A DNA stretch of 64,000 nucleotides from DAMBHY01 sp032068765 (GTDB lineage Bacteria > Bacteroidota > Bacteroidia > Bacteroidales > Dysgonomonadaceae): the NCBI GenBank assembly GCA_032068765.1, contig DAMBHY010000012.1, positions 9,746 to 73,745 of the forward strand, in the 5' to 3' direction. A program made the position numbers and the translations under genes. Each line of letters begins with the position of its first letter. Position 1 is the stretch's first letter. Of this stretch, positions 23,747 to 32,225 are shown in pieces. The notes below the pieces were generated by a model. The model was not told the origin of the DNA, made no database searches, and saw nothing but the letters and a program-made list of their open reading frames with translations.

Positions 23747-26617
23747 ATGTCAAATTCGTTAAAACAAGCGATGAACGCTGAAACAGAAAAAATAGAAGTA
23801 TACGGCGCCCGTGTACACAATCTCAAAAATATAGATGTCACCATTCCCCGCGATTCGCTTACTGTAATTACAGGCTTGAGTGGCAGTGGAAAATCATCAT
23901 TAGCTTTCGACACACTGTTTGCTGAAGGTCAGCGACGCTACATCGAAACTTTTTCGTCTTACGCACGCGGGTTCCTTGGAAAAATGGAACGTCCCGATGT
24001 GGATAAAATTACCGGACTGAGTCCTGTAATCTCTATTGAACAAAAAACTACTAATAAAAATCCACGTTCCACAGTAGGAACGACAACAGAAATTTACGAC
24101 TTTCTTCGACTTCTTTACGCTCGTGCAGGAGAAGCTTATTCATACGCCAGCGGTGAGAAAATGATTAAGTATACCGAAGAAAAGATCCTTCAGCTTATTC
24201 TTGAAAAGTATCAGGGGAAAAAAATCTATATTCTCGCACCCGTTGTCAGAAACCGCAAAGGTCACTACAAAGAACTTTTTGAAAATATTGCAAAGAAAGG
24301 CTATTTAAATGTGCGAGTGGATGGAGAAATCAGGGAAATAAGACCGGGAATGAAAGTTGACCGCTATAAAAATCACTCCATCGAGATTTTGATTGATAAA
24401 CTTGTGGTTTCCAACAAATTTGAAGATAAGTTGAAATCAAGCGTCAAAATCGCCATGAAACAAGGTGATGGTTTGATTATGATTATGGATGTAGAAAACG
24501 AAGAAATACATCATTATAGCAAATCATTGATGGACCCTGTTACCGGACTTTCATACAGCGAACCCGCTCCACACAACTTTTCTTTTAATTCTCCGCAGGG
24601 AGCTTGTCCGCGATGCAAAGGAATAGGAACCGTGGACAAAATAGATTTAGATAAAATTATTCCAGATAGAAATATCAGCATTTCAAAGGGAGGAATTGTG
24701 CCGTTGGGTAAGGAGAAAAGCAGTTTCCTTTTTTGGCAGATTGAAGCAATTCTTGAAAAATATGACGTTACCCTAAAAACTCCCATTAAAGATATTCCTG
24801 AGGAAGCTTTGGAAGACATTATTTACGGTACAAACGAACGCCTTAAAATAAAAAATCAGGCGTTGGGCAATTCAAATTATCTATCTACGTATGAAGGAAT
24901 TGTAAAATACATAGAAATGCAGCAGGATAGTGACGCCTCGGCTACAGCGCGCAAATGGTCTGACCAGTTTATCTCAACAAGTACATGCCCAGAATGCAAT
25001 GGACAGCGATTGAACAAAGAAGCACTGCATTTCAGTATTAACGAAAAAAATATTGCAGAACTCTCCAGCATGGATATTCAGCACTTATATGACTGGATGA
25101 AAGATGTAGATAAACATATCAGTGAGAAGCAGCGATTGATAGCAGAAGAGATAAAAAAAGAAATCTTATCGCGTCTTCGTTTCTTGCTGGATGTAGGATT
25201 GGGATATCTGTCATTGTCAAGAGCTTCGGCAACACTTTCGGGTGGCGAAAGCCAACGTATACGACTTGCCACACAAATCGGTTCGCAATTGGTAAATGTG
25301 CTTTATATTCTTGATGAACCTAGTATAGGATTGCATCAACGCGACAATCAAAAGCTTATCAGTTCGTTAGAGCAATTGCGAGATACGGGAAATTCTGTAA
25401 TTGTGGTGGAGCACGACAAGGATATGATGCTCGCATCCGACTATATTGTAGATATGGGACCTCGCGCGGGACGACACGGCGGCGAAGTAGTTTTTGAAGG
25501 AACGCCCAAGGAGTTGCTCAAAACTGACACTCTCACTGCCAATTTTCTAAATGGAAAAATGGAAATTTCAATTCCTAAAGAAAGACGAAAAGGAAATGGC
25601 GAAATTTTTTCCATTCATGGTGCCAAAGGAAATAATCTCAAAAATGTGGATGTAGATTTTCCTTTGGGAATGCTTATCTGCATAACTGGTGTTTCCGGAA
25701 GTGGAAAATCTACTTTGATAAACGAAACGCTGCAACCAATCCTAAGCCAGCATTTTTACAAATCGCTAAAAGACCCTATGCCTTACGATTCTGTAAGCGG
25801 TTTGGAATATCTTGATAAAGTTGTAAGCGTAGATCAATCGCCTATCGGCAGAACACCGCGCTCAAATGCGGCAACCTACACTGGGGTATTTTCAGACATT
25901 CGTAATCTTTTCACCGAAATGCCAGAAGCAAAAATCAGAGGATACAAGCCGGGAAGGTTTTCTTTTAACGTTAAAGGCGGTCGTTGCGAAACATGTGGCG
26001 GAAACGGAAATAAAACCATTGAAATGAATTTTCTTCCTGATGTGGTTGTACCATGTGAAGTTTGCCACGGAAAGCGTTATAATAGAGAAACTTTGGAAGT
26101 CCGTTTTAAGGGAAAATCCATAGCAGATGTATTGGATATGACTATAAATCAGGCAGTGGAATTCTTTGAAAATGAGCCGCATATTATACACAAAATTCGT
26201 ATGATGCAGGAAGTTGGTTTGGGATATATCCGCTTGGGACAATCCTCAACCACTTTATCAGGTGGTGAAAGCCAACGTGTAAAACTAGCATCCGAACTAT
26301 CGCGGCGAGACACTGGAAAAACTTTGTATATCCTTGATGAACCCACTACAGGTTTACATTTCGATGATGTGAGAGTTCTCCTTGATGTTTTAAATAAACT
26401 AGTAGACAGAGGAAATACGGTGATTGTCATTGAGCATAATTTGGATGTCATCAAATCGAGTGATTATGTGATTGATCTTGGTCCCGAGGGCGGTGGTAAG
26501 GGTGGAAATATCCTCAGCTTTGGTACACCAGAAGAAGTGAGCAAAAGTAAAAAAGGATATACTTCGAAATATCTAAAAGATGAATTGTCTGGTAAATTTT
26601 CAAAATCTGTTAAATAA
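23747..26617 (+). CDS. uvrA: Excinuclease ABC subunit A
   Basis: The 956-residue protein carries two ABC ATPase units. Walker A motifs are GLSGSGKSS (43-51) and, in the second half, GVSGSGKST. Both signature motifs read LSGGESQR, and Walker B regions read ILDEP. UvrA with UvrB scans DNA for bulky damage and starts nucleotide excision repair. CxxC pairs are at 287/290 and 414/417, and the C-terminal zinc finger has Cys747, Cys750, Cys770 and Cys773. The CxxC normally found about 20 residues before FSFNSPQGACPRC is missing (SLMDPVTGLSY), so the first zinc site is incomplete. Length and all other motifs are those of a working UvrA. Confidence 0.97.
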   Translation: MSNSLKQAMNAETEKIEVYGARVHNLKNIDVTIPRDSLTVITGLSGSGKSSLAFDTLFAEGQRRYIETFSSYARGFLGKMERPDVDKITGLSPVISIEQKTTNKNPRSTVGTTTEIYDFLRLLYARAGEAYSYASGEKMIKYTEEKILQLILEKYQGKKIYILAPVVRNRKGHYKELFENIAKKGYLNVRVDGEIREIRPGMKVDRYKNHSIEILIDKLVVSNKFEDKLKSSVKIAMKQGDGLIMIMDVENEEIHHYSKSLMDPVTGLSYSEPAPHNFSFNSPQGACPRCKGIGTVDKIDLDKIIPDRNISISKGGIVPLGKEKSSFLFWQIEAILEKYDVTLKTPIKDIPEEALEDIIYGTNERLKIKNQALGNSNYLSTYEGIVKYIEMQQDSDASATARKWSDQFISTSTCPECNGQRLNKEALHFSINEKNIAELSSMDIQHLYDWMKDVDKHISEKQRLIAEEIKKEILSRLRFLLDVGLGYLSLSRASATLSGGESQRIRLATQIGSQLVNVLYILDEPSIGLHQRDNQKLISSLEQLRDTGNSVIVVEHDKDMMLASDYIVDMGPRAGRHGGEVVFEGTPKELLKTDTLTANFLNGKMEISIPKERRKGNGEIFSIHGAKGNNLKNVDVDFPLGMLICITGVSGSGKSTLINETLQPILSQHFYKSLKDPMPYDSVSGLEYLDKVVSVDQSPIGRTPRSNAATYTGVFSDIRNLFTEMPEAKIRGYKPGRFSFNVKGGRCETCGGNGNKTIEMNFLPDVVVPCEVCHGKRYNRETLEVRFKGKSIADVLDMTINQAVEFFENEPHIIHKIRMMQEVGLGYIRLGQSSTTLSGGESQRVKLASELSRRDTGKTLYILDEPTTGLHFDDVRVLLDVLNKLVDRGNTVIVIEHNLDVIKSSDYVIDLGPEGGGKGGNILSFGTPEEVSKSKKGYTSKYLKDELSGKFSKSVK

Positions 26618-26693
26618 TTGATTTTGTTAGAACTTTTAGAAGATTTTCGTGTTAGTAATAATACAAATTAATTAATAACAAAATTAAAATAAG

Positions 26694-27194
26694 ATGGCAC
26701 AAATAAAAATACAGGGTAATCCTATAAACACAGTTGGAGAATTACCAAAAGTTGGCGAGATAGCTCCTGACTTCAAATTAATAAAAAGTGATTTGTCAGA
26801 AGGAAAGCTTTCTGATTATAAAGGCAAATATGTAATTTTAAATATTTTCCCAAGTATTGATACCGGCGTTTGTGCTGCTTCCGTAAGAAAATTCAATGAA
26901 GAAATTACAAAAAAAGACAATACAGTGGTTTTGGCTATATCTGCGGATTTACCATTTGCAGCAGGCCGTTTTTGCAGTGCCGAAGGCATTGAAAATGTAA
27001 TTGCGATGTCAACATACAGAAATCCTGAGTTTGGCAAACAATACGGAATAGAATTACAAGACGGTCCGCTTCAAGGATTATTGGGACGCAGCGTAATAAT
27101 TGTAAACCCTGAAGGAAAAATTATCTACGAGGAATTGGTACCTGAAATTACTCAGGAGCCAGATTATGTTTCTGCAATCAACTCGATAGTGTAG
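26694..27194 (+). CDS. tpx: Thiol peroxidase
   Basis: The 166-residue atypical 2-Cys peroxiredoxin has the peroxidatic Cys60 in SIDTGVC and the resolving Cys94 in GRFCSAEG, the same spacing as in the E. coli enzyme. It reduces hydrogen and alkyl peroxides using thioredoxin, so it connects with trxB further right in this window. Single gene, followed by a hairpin. Confidence 0.96.
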   Translation: MAQIKIQGNPINTVGELPKVGEIAPDFKLIKSDLSEGKLSDYKGKYVILNIFPSIDTGVCAASVRKFNEEITKKDNTVVLAISADLPFAAGRFCSAEGIENVIAMSTYRNPEFGKQYGIELQDGPLQGLLGRSVIIVNPEGKIIYEELVPEITQEPDYVSAINSIV

Positions 27195-27221
27195 TTTGTT
27201 TCATGAAGATTGTGTTAACAA

Positions 27222-27254
27222 GAAGAGTCTCCGAAGTGATTTCGGGGACTCTTC
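27222..27254 (+). terminator. Hairpin after tpx
   Basis: GAAGAGTC (27222-27229) pairs with GACTCTTC (27247-27254), and CCGAA with TTCGG extends the stem inward. No clear T-run follows, so termination strength is uncertain. Confidence 0.6.
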
Positions 27255-27332
27255 GCTATTTATATCTATCATTTGTAATTAATTATTTAACCTCTCGCGC
27301 AAAATTATCGTGAAACGTCAGTGATATTTTTG

Positions 27333-27340
27333 TATATTTG
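27333..27340 (+). promoter_or_regulatory. -7 box of ftsK
   Basis: TATATTTG fits the TAnnTTTG consensus 75 bases before the ftsK start. No -33 box stands out. Confidence 0.45.
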
Positions 27341-27414
27341 TGTTTCCAAAAAATATCAATTAATTGCAACAAGATTTACTATAGGTAATCTTTCTACATA
27401 TATATGAATGATTT

Positions 27415-29946
27415 ATGAACGATTCACCTAAGAGACCCTCTCCTAAGAAGAAAACTACGTCACAAAGAAAAGTAACCGCCGCCTCTTTGATAAAAAGCGA
27501 ACGCTTTCACTTTTTGACGGGTATTCTCATTGCATTCTTTGGAATATATGTTTTATTATCACTTATCTCCTTTTTCTTTACGGGAACAGCAGATCAAAGT
27601 TATGTACTGAACCGCACTTTATCCAGTCTAATCAATGACGAAACCATTCAGATACAAAACTGGGGAGACGCACTGGGCGCAATTCTCGGTGAACAACTAA
27701 TTAATGGAGGATTTGGAATATTTGCACTTTTCATACCTATTTTCATCGTTTACTTAGGATTAAAGCAGATGAAGGTGATTCAGTATCCATTCTTTAAGGC
27801 TTTTTTTCTTACGGCTTTTCTCCTTATTTGCGGCTCAATTACGAGCGAATTTATTTTAGGAAAATTATTTCCGATTAATCATCTTGTTTGGGGCGGAAGA
27901 CACGGAAACCAAGTAGTTCAGATTTTGGAAAACAGTATTGGTCTGCCGGGGATCATTCTTTTAATACTTTTCTTCGTCATCATATTCGTTGTATTGGTAC
28001 GCAAAAACAGCATGTACAAGATACAGGATACGCTTATCAATAACAAACCAAACTTCAATAAATCTACTCAAGAAAATATTGAAAAGTCAGAAAGTATCAT
28101 TGAAGAGAATATTGAAAATGAAACTAAAATACCTTTTTGGAAGAAATTGTTTCCTAGAAAATCTGATGAAATAGTGGAAGATGAAGAAACAGTTGGAAGT
28201 GAACCATTAGAAGAAGAAGAAGAAGTCATAAATGAAATTCATTTTCCTAACACACCCCAACCTATATTTCCTAAATCAAGAACACGAAAACCTGGTGCAG
28301 AACCTGCTATCACCGACGATTTCGAGATTGTAGTCCCAAAAGAGGAAGACTTGCCTCAAGCTCCACTAATCCCAACATTACCTTCGCAGACGGAAGCTAT
28401 TCCTGAAGTAACAAATGAGAATGAAGGTGAGATGATGGAGGATTATGACCCTAAAAAAGATTTGTCCAGCTTTGAATTCCCTTCTTTACAACTGCTAAAA
28501 ATGTATGACACAAGTGGCAAAGAGGTGGACATGAAAGAACAAACTGATAATAAAAACAAAATTATCCATACCCTAAGGAATTATGGAATTGAGATAACAT
28601 CCATTAAAGCTACTGTAGGACCAACAATTACATTATACGAAATTGTACCAAAAGCAGGTGTCAGAATTTCAAAAATAAAAAATCTTGAAGATGACATTGC
28701 GCTCAGTCTTTCTGCTTTAGGGATACGTATAATCGCTCCGATGCCCGGTAAGGGGACCATCGGGATAGAAGTTCCGAATAAAGACCCTCAGATTGTATCT
28801 ATGCAATCTGTTATCGCTTCAAAGAAGTTTCAAGAATGCACGTATGATTTGCCAGTGGCTTTGGGGAAAACAATTACTAATGAGGTATTCATATTTGACC
28901 TTACAAAAATGCCGCACCTTTTAGTGGCGGGAGCTACAGGTCAGGGTAAATCAGTAGGACTAAACGCCATTATTACATCTCTGCTTTACAAGAAGCATCC
29001 TTCAGAACTTAAAATGGTACTGGTAGACCCAAAGATGGTAGAATTTAATATCTATTCTACTATCGAAAGACACTATCTGGCAAAGCTACCAGATGAAGAA
29101 AAAGCAATCATTACAGATGTCAGCAAGGTTACTCAGACGCTCAACTCCCTTACTAAAGAAATGGATGATCGCTACGAACTGCTGATGCGCGCTAATGTGC
29201 GTAATATCAAAGAATACAATGAAAAGTTTATCAAGAGAAAACTCAATCCCAATAAGGGTCACAGATACTTACCCTATTTGGTAATCGTTATTGACGAATT
29301 TGGAGATTTGATAATGACTGCAGGAAAGGAAATAGAAATGCCTATTGCGCGTATCGCACAAAAAGCAAGAGCAGTAGGCATGCACATGGTCATTGCCACT
29401 CAACGTCCTACAACCAATATCATTACTGGAACCATCAAAGCGAACTTTCCAGCACGTATGGCTTTCCGCGTAACTTCTCAAATTGATTCGCGCACCATTC
29501 TTGATATGAACGGAGCAAATCAATTGATTGGGCGAGGCGATATGTTGTTTTCTCAAGGCAGTAATTTGCTGCGTGTTCAATGTGCATTCGTTGATACACC
29601 TGAAGTGGAAAGTATTGCACAATATATTGGTACACAAAGAGGATTTGAACATGCTTTTGCACTTCCTGAGGTAATTGTTGAAGGTAGCGACGATAAACCA
29701 GGAGCTGTTGATTTGAATGATAAAGACTCATTATTTGAAGAAGCTGCACGTTTGATTGTAGTTCATCAACAAGGCTCTACGTCGCTTATCCAAAGAAAAT
29801 TTTCTATCGGGTACAATCGTGCAGGAAGACTGATGGATCAACTGGAAGCAGCGGGAATAGTAGGTCCGACTCAAGGGAGTAAACCCCGTGAAGTGTATAT
29901 TCAGGATGAATATTCGTTAGAAAAACTAATTGACTCGCTTCGATAA
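27415..29946 (+). CDS. ftsK: FtsK/SpoIIIE family DNA translocase
   Basis: The 843-residue protein has four N-terminal membrane segments (for example FLTGILIAFFGIYVLLSLIS and GIILLILFFVIIFVVLV). An acidic, Pro-rich linker (about 215-345) follows, then the alpha/beta motor domain with Walker A GATGQGKS and Walker B-like YLVIVIDEFGDLI, and a C-terminal winged-helix gamma domain (RKFSIGYNRAGRLMDQLEA). It pumps chromosome ends through the division septum and activates XerCD recombination at dif. The ATG at 27415 is preferred because an earlier ATG at 27404 stops at once. Confidence 0.96.
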   Translation: MNDSPKRPSPKKKTTSQRKVTAASLIKSERFHFLTGILIAFFGIYVLLSLISFFFTGTADQSYVLNRTLSSLINDETIQIQNWGDALGAILGEQLINGGFGIFALFIPIFIVYLGLKQMKVIQYPFFKAFFLTAFLLICGSITSEFILGKLFPINHLVWGGRHGNQVVQILENSIGLPGIILLILFFVIIFVVLVRKNSMYKIQDTLINNKPNFNKSTQENIEKSESIIEENIENETKIPFWKKLFPRKSDEIVEDEETVGSEPLEEEEEVINEIHFPNTPQPIFPKSRTRKPGAEPAITDDFEIVVPKEEDLPQAPLIPTLPSQTEAIPEVTNENEGEMMEDYDPKKDLSSFEFPSLQLLKMYDTSGKEVDMKEQTDNKNKIIHTLRNYGIEITSIKATVGPTITLYEIVPKAGVRISKIKNLEDDIALSLSALGIRIIAPMPGKGTIGIEVPNKDPQIVSMQSVIASKKFQECTYDLPVALGKTITNEVFIFDLTKMPHLLVAGATGQGKSVGLNAIITSLLYKKHPSELKMVLVDPKMVEFNIYSTIERHYLAKLPDEEKAIITDVSKVTQTLNSLTKEMDDRYELLMRANVRNIKEYNEKFIKRKLNPNKGHRYLPYLVIVIDEFGDLIMTAGKEIEMPIARIAQKARAVGMHMVIATQRPTTNIITGTIKANFPARMAFRVTSQIDSRTILDMNGANQLIGRGDMLFSQGSNLLRVQCAFVDTPEVESIAQYIGTQRGFEHAFALPEVIVEGSDDKPGAVDLNDKDSLFEEAARLIVVHQQGSTSLIQRKFSIGYNRAGRLMDQLEAAGIVGPTQGSKPREVYIQDEYSLEKLIDSLR

Positions 29947-30009
29947 CACATTATTAAACCGACACTGCATGAATTGGTCATATCAACATAAACGCATAAA
30001 TTATACAAG

Positions 30010-30651
30010 ATGAAAAATTTTATATTTACTATATTAATGTCACTTGCAGCATTTTCAGTATTTGCCCAAAATTCATCCGTTCAATCCAAAAACATACTGG
30101 ATAAGACATATAACTTATACACCCAATCAAAAGGTGTAGGTTTTGATTTTACCATTAAAACTTCAACCGGAAAAACCACCTCTTCACAAAAGGGTAACGT
30201 GATGGCAAAGGGCAACAAGTTTCGCGTAACTTTGCCGGGGATGACTACTTGGTTTGACGGTACAACTCAATGGGTGTTATTGCGTGACAATAATGAAGTA
30301 AATGTGAGCACTCCATCGGAAAGTGAGATTGCAAGCATTAGTCCTATTGCATTGATGAGTATGTACAAATCAGGCTATAATGTAAAAAACGCTGTTAGTA
30401 AGATTGTTTCAGGCAAAGCGGCATGGAGTATTGAGTTATCACCAATAAAGAAAGGTGATTTTTCAAAAATAATTGTAGCCGTAGACAAAAAAAACTCTCA
30501 GATTCTTCAAATTATCGGTTATCAACAAAATGGTGCCGTAAACACAATAAATATTGGCAGTTACAATGATAAAAATAATTTTCCTGATGCTATTTTTTCA
30601 TTCAGTAAAAGAAATTATCCAAACGTTGAAGTAATAGACTTAAGAGAATAG
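30010..30651 (+). CDS. LolA-like outer-membrane lipoprotein carrier
   Basis: The 213-residue protein has a signal peptide (cleavage after FAQ, residue 20) and a LolA-type half-barrel pattern: GVGFDFTIK, a middle GMTTWFDGTTQWVLLRDNNE, then SPIALMSMYKSGYN. LolA carries lipoproteins across the periplasm. In Bacteroidetes the family is divergent, and related proteins serve other carrier roles. It follows ftsK by 63 bases on the same strand, an order common in this phylum, so the genes may share a transcript. Confidence 0.8.
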   Translation: MKNFIFTILMSLAAFSVFAQNSSVQSKNILDKTYNLYTQSKGVGFDFTIKTSTGKTTSSQKGNVMAKGNKFRVTLPGMTTWFDGTTQWVLLRDNNEVNVSTPSESEIASISPIALMSMYKSGYNVKNAVSKIVSGKAAWSIELSPIKKGDFSKIIVAVDKKNSQILQIIGYQQNGAVNTINIGSYNDKNNFPDAIFSFSKRNYPNVEVIDLRE

Positions 30652-30685
30652 CTTCATTTTATATAATTGACTAAAATAAAATCCT

Positions 30686-30693
30686 TATATTTG
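30686..30693 (+). promoter_or_regulatory. -7 box of trxB
   Basis: TATATTTG matches the consensus and lies 71 bases before the trxB start. ATTG occurs 16 bases further upstream, a short spacer for this sigma factor. Confidence 0.45.
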
Positions 30694-30764
30694 GAACTGT
30701 TAATTCTAATAGTCCATTTTTTGAATCAAATTACAAATAAATAACATAATTACTATTTAAAAAT

Positions 30765-31706
30765 ATGAGAAATAAAGTTCGCTGCCTTATCATAGGTTCA
30801 GGACCCGCAGGTTATACCGCTGCTATTTACGCTTCGCGAGCCAACTTAGATCCCGTTTTGTATGAAGGATTACAACCCGGAGGACAATTAACAACTACTA
30901 CAGAGATTGAAAACTTCCCAGGATATCCCAATGGAATTACAGGAACAGAAATGATGGAAGACTTAAAGAAACAAGCCATCAAATTCGGTACCGAAGTATT
31001 TTCAGGTCGTGCTACAAAAGTTGATTTCAGCAGCAAGCCATACAAAGTGACTATTGATGACGAAAATACTATTGAAGCAGATACTGTGATTATTTCTACA
31101 GGAGCCAGCGCTAAATATCTGGGACTTCCTGATGAAACAAAATATGCAGGAATGGGCGTTTCGGCTTGTGCTACATGTGACGGATTTTTCTATCGTAAGA
31201 AGAAAGTAGCAGTAGTAGGCGGCGGGGACACTGCATGCGAAGAAGCTACGTACCTCTCAGGTTTGGCTGACAAAGTATATCTTATTGTAAGAAAGCCCTA
31301 TCTCCGCGCATCACAAATCATGCAGGAACGCGTGCTGAACAATCCAAAGATTGAAGTATTGTTTGAACATAACACCATCGGATTGTTTGGTGAAAACGGC
31401 GTAGCCGGAGCACATCTAGTAAAAAGAATGGGTGAACCAGACGAACAAAAAGTGGATATTGAAATAGATGGTTTCTTCCTTGCTATCGGTCACCAGCCAA
31501 ATACGGAGGTTTTCAAAGAATTTATAGAATTGGATTCAGTTGGTTATATCAAAGTGCAACATCCAACCACCAAAACAAATATAGAAGGTGTGTTTGCTGC
31601 AGGTGATGTTGCCGACCCTCATTACAGACAAGCCATTTCAGCAGCCGGCTCAGGCTGTAGAGCAGCTATGGATGCGGAAAGATATTTGACAGAAAATAAT
31701 TTATAA
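30765..31706 (+). CDS. trxB: Thioredoxin reductase
   Basis: The 313-residue flavoprotein has the FAD-binding GSGPAG (11-16), the redox pair Cys135/Cys138 in CATCDG, the NADPH-binding VVGGGDTACEEA and the C-terminal FAD motif GVFAAGDVAD. It transfers electrons from NADPH to thioredoxin, which feeds Tpx and Bcp peroxidases encoded in the same window. It has its own promoter and a strong terminator. Confidence 0.97.
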   Translation: MRNKVRCLIIGSGPAGYTAAIYASRANLDPVLYEGLQPGGQLTTTTEIENFPGYPNGITGTEMMEDLKKQAIKFGTEVFSGRATKVDFSSKPYKVTIDDENTIEADTVIISTGASAKYLGLPDETKYAGMGVSACATCDGFFYRKKKVAVVGGGDTACEEATYLSGLADKVYLIVRKPYLRASQIMQERVLNNPKIEVLFEHNTIGLFGENGVAGAHLVKRMGEPDEQKVDIEIDGFFLAIGHQPNTEVFKEFIELDSVGYIKVQHPTTKTNIEGVFAAGDVADPHYRQAISAAGSGCRAAMDAERYLTENNL

Positions 31707-31731
31707 TATCAACGTTTTATTATAATTCTTA

Positions 31732-31766
31732 AGTGCGGTAATTTGAAAAAAGTTACCGCACTTTTT
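31732..31766 (+). terminator. Intrinsic terminator of trxB
   Basis: AGTGCGGTAA (31732-31741) pairs perfectly with TTACCGCACT (31753-31762) and is followed by a T-run. Confidence 0.9.
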
Positions 31767-32225
31767 GTAGTGGAAACCAAAAGAATCAAATACAAAATTA
31801 AAACATATAAAAAGATATATTCATTTTATTTGCTACGAAAGCGTTTTACTTTTATGTTAAATAAAAAGTGAATATTCAAATAAAACTATACCTTTGTAGC
31901 TCAATTATTCAAATATTTCTATTTTATCTTTAAACTACAATTCTACAAGTAGTTAATGGATGTATTTGAAAAAATCTCAATAACATATTATTAATTTTTT
32001 AGACAAGAAACCTCATCAATTTTGTATAAAATAATAAGCATTATAGAAGGCAACAAACTTTTTATTCAAATTATTAGAAGTATTTTTTCAGCTTATTATA
32101 TTATTGCTCTATTTTGCCAATATCTGCAGAGATAACTTAATTATAAATAAGGGACAATAGAGATGCTTCACTAAACTCAACATGACAGAATCGAATCATA
32201 AATAGTACTTATACAATCTTTTTTA
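31767..32225. other. Gene-free A/T-rich region with an inverted repeat and orphan promoter
   Basis: No open frame of note is present. Two arms, 31817-31831 and 31859-31875, form a long inverted repeat (about 15 paired bases with a 2-base bulge and a 27-base loop). A -7 box TACCTTTG follows at 31889-31896 on the + strand, but the next + strand gene is 2.4 kb away. This could be the start of a small RNA or the remains of a lost gene. Confidence 0.35.
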
